Source: Hyphomicrobiales bacterium
GTDB lineage: Bacteria; Pseudomonadota; Alphaproteobacteria; Rhizobiales; Xanthobacteraceae
Direction: 5' to 3'
Assembly (NCBI GenBank): GCA_017305715.1
Contig: JAFKKG010000014.1
Coordinates: forward strand, 215,114 to 279,113
DNA length: 64,000 nucleotides
Shown here: positions 57,393 to 64,000 of the stretch, one piece after another
How the letters are laid out: every line of letters begins with the position of its first letter
How positions within the stretch are numbered: position 1 is the first letter of the stretch
Made by a program: the position numbers and the translations under genes
The notes under the pieces: model-generated
What the model saw: only the letters and a program-made list of their open reading frames with translations
The model's database searches: none
Told to the model about the DNA's origin: nothing

Positions 57393-57619
57393 CGCTGTCG
57401 ACATCATCGAATTTCACAAAACCCGACGACGCCTTCCGCGCCATCGTCGAGGCGCATCGCGGCCTCAGCGAGGCGCAAAGCGCCGATCTCGACGCCGCGC
57501 TGGTTCTGGTGCTCGCCAATCATATCGGCGACATCGCGGTTTTGAACGAGGCCATCGCGCTCGCCAAGCGGCGGATGCTCGATGCCAGCCAGCAGCAGCA
57601 ACAACAACAACAGCAATAA
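57389..57619 (+). CDS. DUF2783 protein with C-terminal polyglutamine
   Basis: A 76-residue protein of the DUF2783 family, which I know only as a small partner of FAD monooxygenases. The core is a helical segment DDAFRAIVEAHRGLSEAQSADLDAALVLVLANHIGDIAVLNEAI. The last 10 residues are nearly all Gln, encoded by a mixed CAG/CAA run. Its ATG overlaps the monooxygenase stop, so the two are translationally coupled. It may be a subunit or stability factor of that enzyme. No membrane segment or signal. Confidence 0.85.
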   Translation: MTLSTSSNFTKPDDAFRAIVEAHRGLSEAQSADLDAALVLVLANHIGDIAVLNEAIALAKRRMLDASQQQQQQQQQ

Positions 57620-57640
57620 CAAAGAGAACGATGAACATGC

Positions 57641-57721
57641 CGTCATTGCGAGCGCAGCGAAGCAATCCATCCCTCCGCAAGTGAGGTGACAATGGATTGC
57701 TTCGCTGCGCTCGCAATGACG
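57641..57721. repeat. Perfect 30-base inverted repeat between cluster genes
   Basis: CGTCATTGCGAGCGCAGCGA and the next 10 bases (57641-57670) are perfectly inverted at 57692-57721, with a 21-base loop. It is a dispersed repeat style, but its place inside the operon could attenuate or stabilise the mRNA. Confidence 0.85.
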
Positions 57722-57752
57722 GGGATAGAGCCAGCACAAAGGAATTGAATTG

Positions 57753-58715
57753 ATGGCCGAGGGTACCAAGGGTTTCGCGTCCACGACCGACATGGCTGAG
57801 AAGAAAATCACCTTCTCCGAGATCGGCACCGATCTCTACGCCTTCACCGCCGAAGGCGATCCGAATTCCGCGATCATCGTCGGCGACGATGGTTGCCTGG
57901 TGTTCGACGCGCAGTCGACGCCGGCGATGGCGAACAAGGTGATCGAGCGGGTACGCACCGTCACCGACAAGCCGATCAAATATGTCGTGCTGTCGCATTA
58001 TCACGCCGTGCGCGTGTTAGGGGCTTCCGCCTATAACGCGCAGGGCATCGTGGCCTCCGCGGAAACCCATCGGCTGATCGAGGAGCGCGGCCAGCAGGAC
58101 TGGGATTCCGAGTATGGCCGTTTTCCGCGGCTGTTCCAGGATGCCCAGAGCATTCCCGGCCTGACCTGGCCGACGCTGACCTTCGAAGGCGAGATGTCGA
58201 TCTATCTCGGCAAGCGCGAGGTGCGCCTGATGCAGCTCGGTGCAGGGCATACGTCCGGCGATATCGTGGCCTGGGTGCCGGACGCCGAAGTGATGTTCTC
58301 GGGCGACCTGATTGAATATCATTCGGCCTGCTATTGCGGCGACGCGCATCTGCGCGAATGGCCGATGACGCTCAACGAAATCCGCGCCTTCAATCCCAAG
58401 GCGATCGCACCCGGCCGCGGCGACGCGCTGAAAGGGCTTTCGACGGGACGCGACGCGATCGCAATGACGCGCGATTTTGTTACCTCGCTCTATGGCGCGG
58501 CCGAGACCTCGGTCGCCCGTGGGCGAAGCCTGAAGGAATCGATGGCGGCGACGCGCGAGGTGATGGATCCGAAGTTCTCCAGCTTTGCGATCTACGAGCA
58601 CTGCCTGCCGTTCAACGTCTCGCGCGCGTTCGACGAGGCGTCGGGCATCGATGATCCCGTGATCTGGACCGACAAGCGCGATCAGGAAATGTGGGCTGCC
58701 CTGCAAGGCGGATGA
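57753..58715 (+). CDS. Metallo-beta-lactamase-fold protein with altered metal motif
   Basis: A 320-residue protein of the metallo-beta-lactamase fold. The family motif H-x-H-x-D-H reads H82-Y-H84-A-V86-R87, so the Asp and third His are replaced by Val and Arg. Later candidate ligands persist in GAGHTSGDIV and VMFSGDLIEYH, suggesting one metal site may remain. The gene lies between DUF2783 and hmgA in the homogentisate cluster. Its reaction is unknown, and it could act on an intermediate of aromatic breakdown. An AAAGGAA site precedes the ATG. Confidence 0.85.
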   Translation: MAEGTKGFASTTDMAEKKITFSEIGTDLYAFTAEGDPNSAIIVGDDGCLVFDAQSTPAMANKVIERVRTVTDKPIKYVVLSHYHAVRVLGASAYNAQGIVASAETHRLIEERGQQDWDSEYGRFPRLFQDAQSIPGLTWPTLTFEGEMSIYLGKREVRLMQLGAGHTSGDIVAWVPDAEVMFSGDLIEYHSACYCGDAHLREWPMTLNEIRAFNPKAIAPGRGDALKGLSTGRDAIAMTRDFVTSLYGAAETSVARGRSLKESMAATREVMDPKFSSFAIYEHCLPFNVSRAFDEASGIDDPVIWTDKRDQEMWAALQGG

Positions 58716-58754
58716 TCCCGAAAAACGGGTACCGGTTTTCGGACAAGATCATGC
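58711..58754. repeat. Dispersed GATGATCCCGAAAAACGGG palindrome
   Basis: The reverse complement closely matches the repeat at 27650-27694 (shared TCCGAAAACCGGT core). It sits at the end of the metallo-beta-lactamase-fold gene and just before the hmgA ribosome site. Confidence 0.75.
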
Positions 58755-58775
58755 GTAAGATGAAGGAGGATGAAT

Positions 58776-60122
58776 ATGAATATCAACACCTCGCCCGATG
58801 CGATTTCCCGAAGCGTCGCCGGTATCACGCCGGGCTACATGTCCGGCTTCGGCAACAGCTTTGAGACCGAGGCGCTGCCCGGTGCGCTGCCGGTCGGGCG
58901 CAATTCGCCGCAGCGCTGCGCCTATGGGCTCTATGCCGAACAGCTTTCCGGCTCGCCGTTCACGGCGCCGCGCGGCACCAATGAGCGCTCATGGCTCTAT
59001 CGCATCCGCCCGTCGGTGCGGCATTCGGGGCGGTTTGAAAAGGCCGATGCCGGGCTGTGGCGCACCGCGCCGTGCCACGAATATGAATTGCCGATCGCGC
59101 AATTGCGCTGGGATCCGGCGCCGATCCCCAAGGAGGACATGACGTTCCTGCAGGGCGTGCAGACCATGACGACCGCAGGCGACGCCAATACGCAGGCCGG
59201 CATGGCCGCGCATGTCTATCTCATCACCAAATCGATGGTCGATCAGCACTTCTACAATGCCGATGGCGAGATGATGTTCGTGCTGCAGCAGGGCAATCTG
59301 CGCTTCGTTACCGAATTCGGCCGCATCGACGCCGAGCCCGGCGAGATCGTCGTGATCCCGCGCGGCGTCAAGTTTCGCGTCGAACTCGCGGGCGGTCCGG
59401 CGCGCGGCTATGTCTGCGAGAATTACGGCGGCGCCTTCACCCTGCCCGAACGCGGGCCGATCGGCGCCAATTGCCTGGCCAATTCGCGCGACTTCCTCAC
59501 CCCCGTGGCGGCCTATGAGGACAAGGACACGCCGACCGAATTGTTCGTGAAATGGGGCGGCGCGCTGTTCAAGACCACGCTGCCGCATTCGCCGATCGAC
59601 GTGGTGGCATGGCACGGCAATTACGCGCCCTACAAATACGACCTCCGCACCTTCTCCCCGGTCGGCGCGATCAGCTTCGATCATCCCGATCCGTCGATCT
59701 TCACGGTGCTGACCTCGCCGTCGGAAACCGCCGGCACCGCCAATATCGACTTTGTGATTTTCCCGGAGCGCTGGGCGGTGGCGGAGAATACGTTCCGGCC
59801 GCCCTGGTACCACATGAACATCATGTCGGAGTTCATGGGGCTGATCTACGGCGTCTACGACGCCAAGCCGGAGGGCTTTGTGCCCGGCGGCATCAGCCTG
59901 CACAACATGATGCTGCCGCACGGCCCGGACCGCCAGGCGTTCGACTACGCCTCGAACAGCGAGCTGAAGCCGGTCAAACTCACCGGCACCATGGCCTTCA
60001 TGTTCGAGACCCGCTACCCGCAGCGCGTCACCGCGCATGCCGCCAAATCGGCGACCTTGCAGGACGATTACGCCGATTGCTGGAAGGGCCTGGAGAAGCG
60101 CTTCGATCCGAACAAGCCGTAA
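58776..60122 (+). CDS. hmgA: Homogentisate 1,2-dioxygenase
   Basis: A 448-residue dioxygenase that opens the ring of homogentisate to maleylacetoacetate, using Fe(II) and O2. Family landmarks are the opening [31 protein letters not shown], the RGYVCENYG segment, and the iron-ligand region [18 protein letters not shown], then [11 protein letters not shown]. The length is normal. The strong AAGGAGGA at 58763-58770 makes the ATG at 58776 the best start; an ATG at 58770 overlaps that site. It is followed by fahA, with a palindromic repeat between. Confidence 0.97.
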   Translation: MNINTSPDAISRSVAGITPGYMSGFGNSFETEALPGALPVGRNSPQRCAYGLYAEQLSGSPFTAPRGTNERSWLYRIRPSVRHSGRFEKADAGLWRTAPCHEYELPIAQLRWDPAPIPKEDMTFLQGVQTMTTAGDANTQAGMAAHVYLITKSMVDQHFYNADGEMMFVLQQGNLRFVTEFGRIDAEPGEIVVIPRGVKFRVELAGGPARGYVCENYGGAFTLPERGPIGANCLANSRDFLTPVAAYEDKDTPTELFVKWGGALFKTTLPHSPIDVVAWHGNYAPYKYDLRTFSPVGAISFDHPDPSIFTVLTSPSETAGTANIDFVIFPERWAVAENTFRPPWYHMNIMSEFMGLIYGVYDAKPEGFVPGGISLHNMMLPHGPDRQAFDYASNSELKPVKLTGTMAFMFETRYPQRVTAHAAKSATLQDDYADCWKGLEKRFDPNKP

Positions 60123-60130
60123 ATCATTGC

Positions 60131-60212
60131 CGTCGTTCCGGGGCGATGCGAAGCATCGAACCCGGGATCTCGAGACTCCGGGTCCGGTCCTTCGGACCAT
60201 CCCGGAATGACG
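60131..60212. repeat. Imperfect palindrome between hmgA and fahA
   Basis: CGTCGTTCCGGGGCGATGCG on the left and ACCATCCCGGAATGACG on the right, with inner inverted parts such as GGTCCGGTCC-TTC-GGACC. It belongs to the dispersed repeat style and could modulate expression of fahA relative to hmgA. Confidence 0.7.
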
Positions 60213-60246
60213 TTAGTGTTCGTGATCTCATCCGCAGGACAACGCC

Positions 60247-61518
60247 GTGCCCCATCCCAACGATCCCTCCCTCCGCTCCTTCATCCCGGTCGCTCCCACC
60301 TCGGATTTCCCGATCCAGAATCTCCCCTATGGCGTGTTCTCCGCCAGGGACGGCCTCGCGCCGCGCGTCGGCGTCGCGATCGGCGATTACGTGCTCGATC
60401 TGTGGGAGCTCGAGCAGGACTCCCGGCTCGATGTCGGTCCGCTTGGCGTGTTCTCAGGCTCGTCGCTCAATCCGTTCATGGCGCTCGGACCACAAGTCTG
60501 GTCGCGGACGCGGGCGCGGATCAGCGAGTTGCTGCGCCACGATCATCCCGAACTGCGCGACAACAAGGCGTTGCGGGACCGGGCGCTGGTGCCGATGGCG
60601 GACGTAAAACTGCATCTGCCGATTGCCGTCTCCGGTTACACCGATTTCTATTCCTCCAGGGAGCACGCCACCAATGTGGGCGTCATGTTCCGCGGCAAGG
60701 ACAACGCGTTGCAGCCGAACTGGCTGCATATGCCGATCGGCTACAACGGCCGCGCGTCGACCGTCGTCGTCAGCGGCACCAAAGTGCGCCGGCCGCGCGG
60801 GCAGTTGAAGCCGCCGACGGCTGACGTGCCGAGTTTTGGGCCGTGCAAGCGGCTCGATTTCGAACTCGAAATGGGCGTCGTCGTCGGGCAGTCCTCGCCC
60901 ATCGGCGAAATGCTGACCGAGAAGCAGGCCGAAGCGATGATCTTCGGCTTCGTGATCCTCAACGACTGGAGCGCGCGCGACATCCAGCAATGGGAATATG
61001 TGCCGCTCGGGCCGTTCCAGGCCAAGGCGTTTGCGACCTCGATCAGCCCGTGGGTCGTGACGCGCGAGGCGCTGGAGCCGTTCCGCCTGCATGGGCCTGC
61101 GCAGGATCCGCAGCCGCTGGAATATCTGCGGCAGGCGCAGCCGAACAATTTTGATCTTCAGCTCGAGGTCGGCTTGCGCGCGGGCACGATGAACGCGGCG
61201 GCGAACATCGCCCGCACCAATTTCAAATACATGTACTGGTCGTCGGTGCAGCAATTGGTGCACCACGCCTCCTCCGGCTGCGCGATGAATGTCGGTGATC
61301 TCCTGGGCAGCGGCACGATTTCCGGCCCGGAAAAGGATCAGCGCGGCAGCCTGCTTGAAATAAGCTGGAACGGCACCGAGCCGGTCGAACTTCCGGGCGG
61401 CGTCAAGCGGACGTTCCTGGAAGACGGCGATTCGCTGGTCATGCGCGGCTGGTGCCAGGGCGACGGCTACCGCGTCGGGTTCGGCGAGGTCGAGGGCACG
61501 ATCACGCCGGCGGGGTAG
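60247..61518 (+). CDS. fahA: Fumarylacetoacetase
   Basis: A 423-residue enzyme that hydrolyses fumarylacetoacetate to fumarate and acetoacetate, the last step of tyrosine breakdown. The N-terminal beta domain begins FIPVAPTSDFPIQNLPYGVFS. The active-site region shows YTDFYSSREHATNVG and FELEMGVVVGQ with the metal-binding acids, and NDWSARDIQQWEYVPLGPF. The length fits the family. Start ATG at 60247 is inferred from homology. No maleylacetoacetate isomerase gene lies beside it. Confidence 0.96.
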   Translation: MPHPNDPSLRSFIPVAPTSDFPIQNLPYGVFSARDGLAPRVGVAIGDYVLDLWELEQDSRLDVGPLGVFSGSSLNPFMALGPQVWSRTRARISELLRHDHPELRDNKALRDRALVPMADVKLHLPIAVSGYTDFYSSREHATNVGVMFRGKDNALQPNWLHMPIGYNGRASTVVVSGTKVRRPRGQLKPPTADVPSFGPCKRLDFELEMGVVVGQSSPIGEMLTEKQAEAMIFGFVILNDWSARDIQQWEYVPLGPFQAKAFATSISPWVVTREALEPFRLHGPAQDPQPLEYLRQAQPNNFDLQLEVGLRAGTMNAAANIARTNFKYMYWSSVQQLVHHASSGCAMNVGDLLGSGTISGPEKDQRGSLLEISWNGTEPVELPGGVKRTFLEDGDSLVMRGWCQGDGYRVGFGEVEGTITPAG

Positions 61519-61529
61519 TACCGGACGTT

Positions 61530-61649
61530 GTCGTCCCGGCGAAGGCCGGGGCCCATAATCCCGGTCGTCTGCGATGATGGGAAGTCGCCAAACAGCTTTC
61601 TCAAACGATGGGCTGCGGGCGAATGGGTCCCGGCCTTCGCCGGGACGAC
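61530..61649. repeat. Inverted pair of dispersed GTCGTCCCGGCGAAGG repeats
   Basis: GTCGTCCCGGCGAAGGCCGG and seven more bases (61530-61556) pair with the inverse copy at 61623-61649 with a single mismatch in 27. It lies between the convergent fahA and DUF1272 genes and is the clearest pair of this family in the window. Confidence 0.88.
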
Positions 61650-61666
61650 GAGCGTGTTGATGCGTG

Positions 61667-61978
61667 TCACCGCTCCTGCGGCGGAATATCCATGAACCTT
61701 GCCGAATGCGCCGCGCAGTCCTCGACGCTGTATTTCAGATGCACGCGCTTGTCGGATGGCGGTTGCTTGGCGACGGACACGCCGGGCCGGCGCTCGGTTG
61801 CAGGCCGGATCGGACGCGGCGCAAACCCGCCGCCGCAGTTCGGGCAGACATTGTGCAGCTTGGTGTCGGCGCAATCGGCGCAGAACGTGCACTCATAGGA
61901 GCAGATCCGCGCGTCCGTCGCGCTTGGCGGCAAATCCTTGTCGCAATATTCACAGTTGGGCCGGAGTTGCAGCGCCAT
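61667..61978 (-). CDS. DUF1272 zinc-ribbon-like protein
   Basis: A 103-residue protein. The first 60 residues form the DUF1272 domain, with four Cys pairs: CEYC, CSYEC, CADC and CPNC, which should bind two zinc ions. The C-terminal tail is basic and not conserved in my knowledge of the family. The function is unknown. It lies between fahA and the Lrp-type regulator on the minus strand and is probably not part of the catabolic operon. Confidence 0.85.
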   Translation of the reverse strand: MALQLRPNCEYCDKDLPPSATDARICSYECTFCADCADTKLHNVCPNCGGGFAPRPIRPATERRPGVSVAKQPPSDKRVHLKYSVEDCAAHSARFMDIPPQER

Positions 61979-62074
61979 GACAGTCTCTTCGCGTCGAGTT
62001 GGACGGGATCATCGCAAATCAGGGTGCGAAAGCGAATGGCGAATACCCCTCGATTTCGGCCATCTGCCTCGAAA

Positions 62075-62551
62075 TTACCGCGCCAAATCCTTCAGCGGCA
62101 GTTTTGAACCCTCCTTCAGCCGGTCGAGCACGATCGACGAGCGCACATGCGCCACGCTCTGGTGCGGCATCAGCACGTTGTTGACGATGTCGGACAGGCT
62201 TTTGAGATCGCGCAGCACGGCTTTCAGCAGATAATCGGTATCGCCGGTCAGTGAATAGGCCTCCTGGATCGCGTCGACGCGGCCCACCAGCGCGCGAAAT
62301 TTTTTCGCATTGTCGGGCGAGTGCGTCGCCAGCGTGATGTGGATGAAGGCGATCAGGTTGAAGCCGAGCGCCTCGCTGGCGAGGTCGGCGTGATAGCCCG
62401 CGATCACCTTCTCCGCCTCCAGCCGCATCCGCCGCCGCGAGCATTGCGACGCCGACAGGCCGACCAGGTCGGCCAGTTGCTGGTTGGTCAGCCGGCCATC
62501 GTCCTGCAGCGCGGCCAGCATCTTGAGGTCGAAGGCGTCTACCGGGATCAT
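62075..62551 (-). CDS. Lrp/AsnC-family transcriptional regulator
   Basis: A 158-residue regulator. The N-terminal helix-turn-helix (about 5-60) contains DLKMLAALQDDGRLTNQQLADLVGLSASQCSRRRMRLE. The C-terminal RAM ligand domain includes EAYSLTGDTDYLLKAVLRDLKSLSDIVNNVL. Such proteins usually sense an amino acid. Its divergent placement next to hppD suggests it responds to tyrosine or a related compound, but this is inferred. The ATG at 62551 is preferred; an upstream ATG at 62566 is also in frame. Confidence 0.92.
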   Translation of the reverse strand: MIPVDAFDLKMLAALQDDGRLTNQQLADLVGLSASQCSRRRMRLEAEKVIAGYHADLASEALGFNLIAFIHITLATHSPDNAKKFRALVGRVDAIQEAYSLTGDTDYLLKAVLRDLKSLSDIVNNVLMPHQSVAHVRSSIVLDRLKEGSKLPLKDLAR

Positions 62552-62580
62552 GCGCCAAAAGCCCATATCGTCCACGAACT

Positions 62581-62620
62581 GTGCATGATGATAGCCGATT
62601 CCGGCTTCATATGCATGCAC
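62581..62620. promoter_or_regulatory. 40-base dyad between lrp-type gene and hppD
   Basis: GTGCATGATGATAGCCG is followed by ATTC and an imperfect inverse, CGGCTTCATATGCATGCAC. The whole 40-base dyad is centred in the divergent promoter, 30 bases before the regulator and 52 bases before hppD. Confidence 0.5.
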
Positions 62621-62672
62621 ATTGCGTCTCCAATGGCGGAAACTGCACAGGTCAATCAGAGGAGATTCCGCC

Positions 62673-63788
62673 ATGGGTCCATTTCCGCATGACGCGCCGG
62701 CCGCCACGATCAGCGCCGACAATCCGATGGGCACCGATGGTTTCGAGTTCGTCGAATATGCGCATCCAAAGCCCGAAGAACTGCATGCGCTGTTCAAGCT
62801 GATGGGATTTGTCCCCGTCGCCCGCCACAAATCGAAAAAGATCACGGTCTATCGCCAGGGCGACATCAATTATCTCGTCAACGAAGAACCCGGCACCCAC
62901 GGTTTTGCCTTTGTCGCCGCCCACGGCCCCTGCGCGCCGTCGATGGCTTTTCGCGTCGTCGATGCCGAGCAGGCATACGCACGCGCCATCTCGCTCGGCG
63001 CGGAGCCGGCGGATATCCCGTCAGCCCAGAAGACGCTCGATGTGCCCGCCATCAAGGGCATCGGCGGCAGCCTGCTCTATTTCGTCGATCGCTACGGCGC
63101 GAAGGGCTCGGCCTATGACATCGAATTCGAGTGGCTCGGCGCCAAAGACCCGCGTCCAACCGGTGCGGGGCTGTTCTACATCGATCACCTCACCCACAAT
63201 GTCCATCGCGGCCGCATGGATGTCTGGACCGGCTTCTACACAAAACTGTTCAACTTCCGCCAGATCCGCTTTTTCGACATCGAAGGCCGCGCCTCCGGTC
63301 TCTTTTCGCGCGCGCTGACCAGCCCGGACGGCAAGATCCGGATTCCGATCAACGAGGACGCCGGCGATTCCGGCCAGATCGAGGAATATCTCAACATTTA
63401 TCGCGGCGAGGGCATCCAGCACATCGCCTGCGGCGCGCGCGATATCTACCGCACCGTCGAGACGCTGCGCACGGATGGCCTGCCCTTCATGCCGTCGCCG
63501 CCTTTGACCTATTTCGAGAAGATCGACGCGCGGCTGCCCCGGCACGGCGAGGACGTCGCCCGGCTGCAACGCGACGGCATCCTGATCGACGGCGAGGGTG
63601 TGGTCGACGGTGGCCAGACAAAAGTGCTGCTGCAGATCTTCTCGGCCAATGCGATCGGGCCGATCTTCTTCGAATTCATCCAGCGCAAGGGTGACGACGG
63701 TTTTGGCGAGGGCAATTTCAAGGCGCTGTTCGAATCGATCGAGGAGGATCAGATTCGCCGGGGCGTGCTCAAGGTGGACGCGGCGTAG
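62673..63788 (+). CDS. hppD: 4-Hydroxyphenylpyruvate dioxygenase
   Basis: A 371-residue Fe(II) dioxygenase that turns 4-hydroxyphenylpyruvate into homogentisate, supplying HmgA. The iron ligands fit His in FYIDHLTHNV, His in GIQHIACGARDIY and Glu in GPIFFEFIQRKG. The N-terminal vicinal-oxygen-chelate half includes YAHPKPEELHALFKLMGFVPVA. The C-terminal FGEGNFKALFESIEEDQIRRG tail, which gates the active site, is intact. A GGAG site precedes the ATG at 62673. It is divergent from the Lrp-type gene. Confidence 0.97.
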   Translation: MGPFPHDAPAATISADNPMGTDGFEFVEYAHPKPEELHALFKLMGFVPVARHKSKKITVYRQGDINYLVNEEPGTHGFAFVAAHGPCAPSMAFRVVDAEQAYARAISLGAEPADIPSAQKTLDVPAIKGIGGSLLYFVDRYGAKGSAYDIEFEWLGAKDPRPTGAGLFYIDHLTHNVHRGRMDVWTGFYTKLFNFRQIRFFDIEGRASGLFSRALTSPDGKIRIPINEDAGDSGQIEEYLNIYRGEGIQHIACGARDIYRTVETLRTDGLPFMPSPPLTYFEKIDARLPRHGEDVARLQRDGILIDGEGVVDGGQTKVLLQIFSANAIGPIFFEFIQRKGDDGFGEGNFKALFESIEEDQIRRGVLKVDAA

Positions 63789-63795
63789 CTATCTT

Positions 63796-63825
63796 GTCGT
63801 CCCGGCCTTGAGCCGGGACCTATAA
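63796..63825. repeat. Dispersed GTCGTCCCGGC palindrome after hppD
   Basis: GTCGTCCCGGC-CTTGA-GCCGGGAC, then CTATAA. It is another member of the repeat family and may assist hppD termination. Confidence 0.7.
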
Positions 63826-63866
63826 CCACCAGCGGAAATCATTTGGCGCGCTAGAGCATCCGTCAG

Positions 63867-64000
63867 TTAAGTTGAAGCGTATCCGTCGTGCCGGAGATAG
63901 TTTTGGCATTCCTGAGGCGAGAAGTCGTCGATGACGATGCCTATTCTGCGCCAGAGTTCGTCGACGGTGCGTTCTGCGGCCTTTCGCAGAGCCGTCTTGA
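63867..64000 (-). mobile_element. IS630-type transposase, 3' end only (cut by window edge)
   Basis: The last 44 codons of a transposase that continues beyond the window. The readable C-terminus, LRKAAERTVDELWRRIGIVID then FSPQECQNYLRHDGYAST followed by a stop, is that of IS630-family transposases. The terminal repeat of the element probably starts near 63852 (CTAGAGCAT), but the exact end cannot be fixed because the other end is out of view. Whether the element is intact cannot be judged. Confidence 0.75.

Overview
The window is GC-rich chromosomal DNA whose gene content and dispersed palindromic repeats suggest an alphaproteobacterium of the Bradyrhizobium / Nitrobacteraceae type. This is inferred from gene families and repeat style, not from a database search. 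It holds about 51 protein-coding genes, two of them cut by the window edges. I recognised no rRNA, tRNA or CRISPR array.

Layout. 1-9633: mixed metabolic genes: an acyl-CoA synthetase start, a serine hydrolase, a GabD-like aldehyde dehydrogenase, a MetX-like hydrolase, a SulP-STAS-cyclic-nucleotide-binding transporter, a crotonase, an acetyltransferase and purC. 9707-18726: pirin, an acetyltransferase, a membrane-linked AraC regulator, a second serine hydrolase, an MmgE/PrpD protein, a FUSC exporter, and a MATE pump overlapping a DUF2867 gene. 18785-30861: the replication block on the minus strand, in the order rpsT, dnaA, dnaN, a DUF559 nuclease gene bracketed by inverted repeats, recF, an opposing membrane acyltransferase, gyrB, and a MurA paralogue with Asp in place of the catalytic Cys. 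31217-41040: a small membrane protein, msrA, a Wza-like export lipoprotein, a Bug-type binding protein, dienelactone hydrolase, an alpha/beta hydrolase, a two-subunit Mo/Fe-S dehydrogenase, a second DUF2867 protein and a MOSC protein. 41041-53386: an adenylate/guanylate cyclase sensor, an AsmA protein, a Crp/Fnr regulator, an RND efflux pair, an OmpA-like protein and a predicted inactive caspase-TPR protein. 53803-63788: an AHL-lactonase-like gene with a RidA gene, then a tyrosine/homogentisate catabolic cluster. The window ends in the 3' part of an IS630-type transposase.

How genes work together. The catabolic cluster contains hppD (4-hydroxyphenylpyruvate to homogentisate), hmgA (ring cleavage) and fahA (fumarylacetoacetate hydrolysis). 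Two regulators face it: a MarR protein at the left and an Lrp/AsnC protein next to hppD. It also carries three genes with no obvious place in the textbook pathway: a FAD monooxygenase, a DUF2783 protein and a metallo-beta-lactamase-fold protein with an altered metal motif. No maleylacetoacetate isomerase gene is visible. A Crp-like regulator with a CRP-type recognition helix sits behind a TGTGA-type palindrome, and a textbook CRP-type palindrome precedes the lactonase-like gene.

The most promising leads are the DUF559 unit inside the dnaN-recF interval, the unexplained three-gene set in the homogentisate cluster, the inactive caspase-TPR protein next to OmpA, and the Asp-type MurA paralogue beside gyrB.
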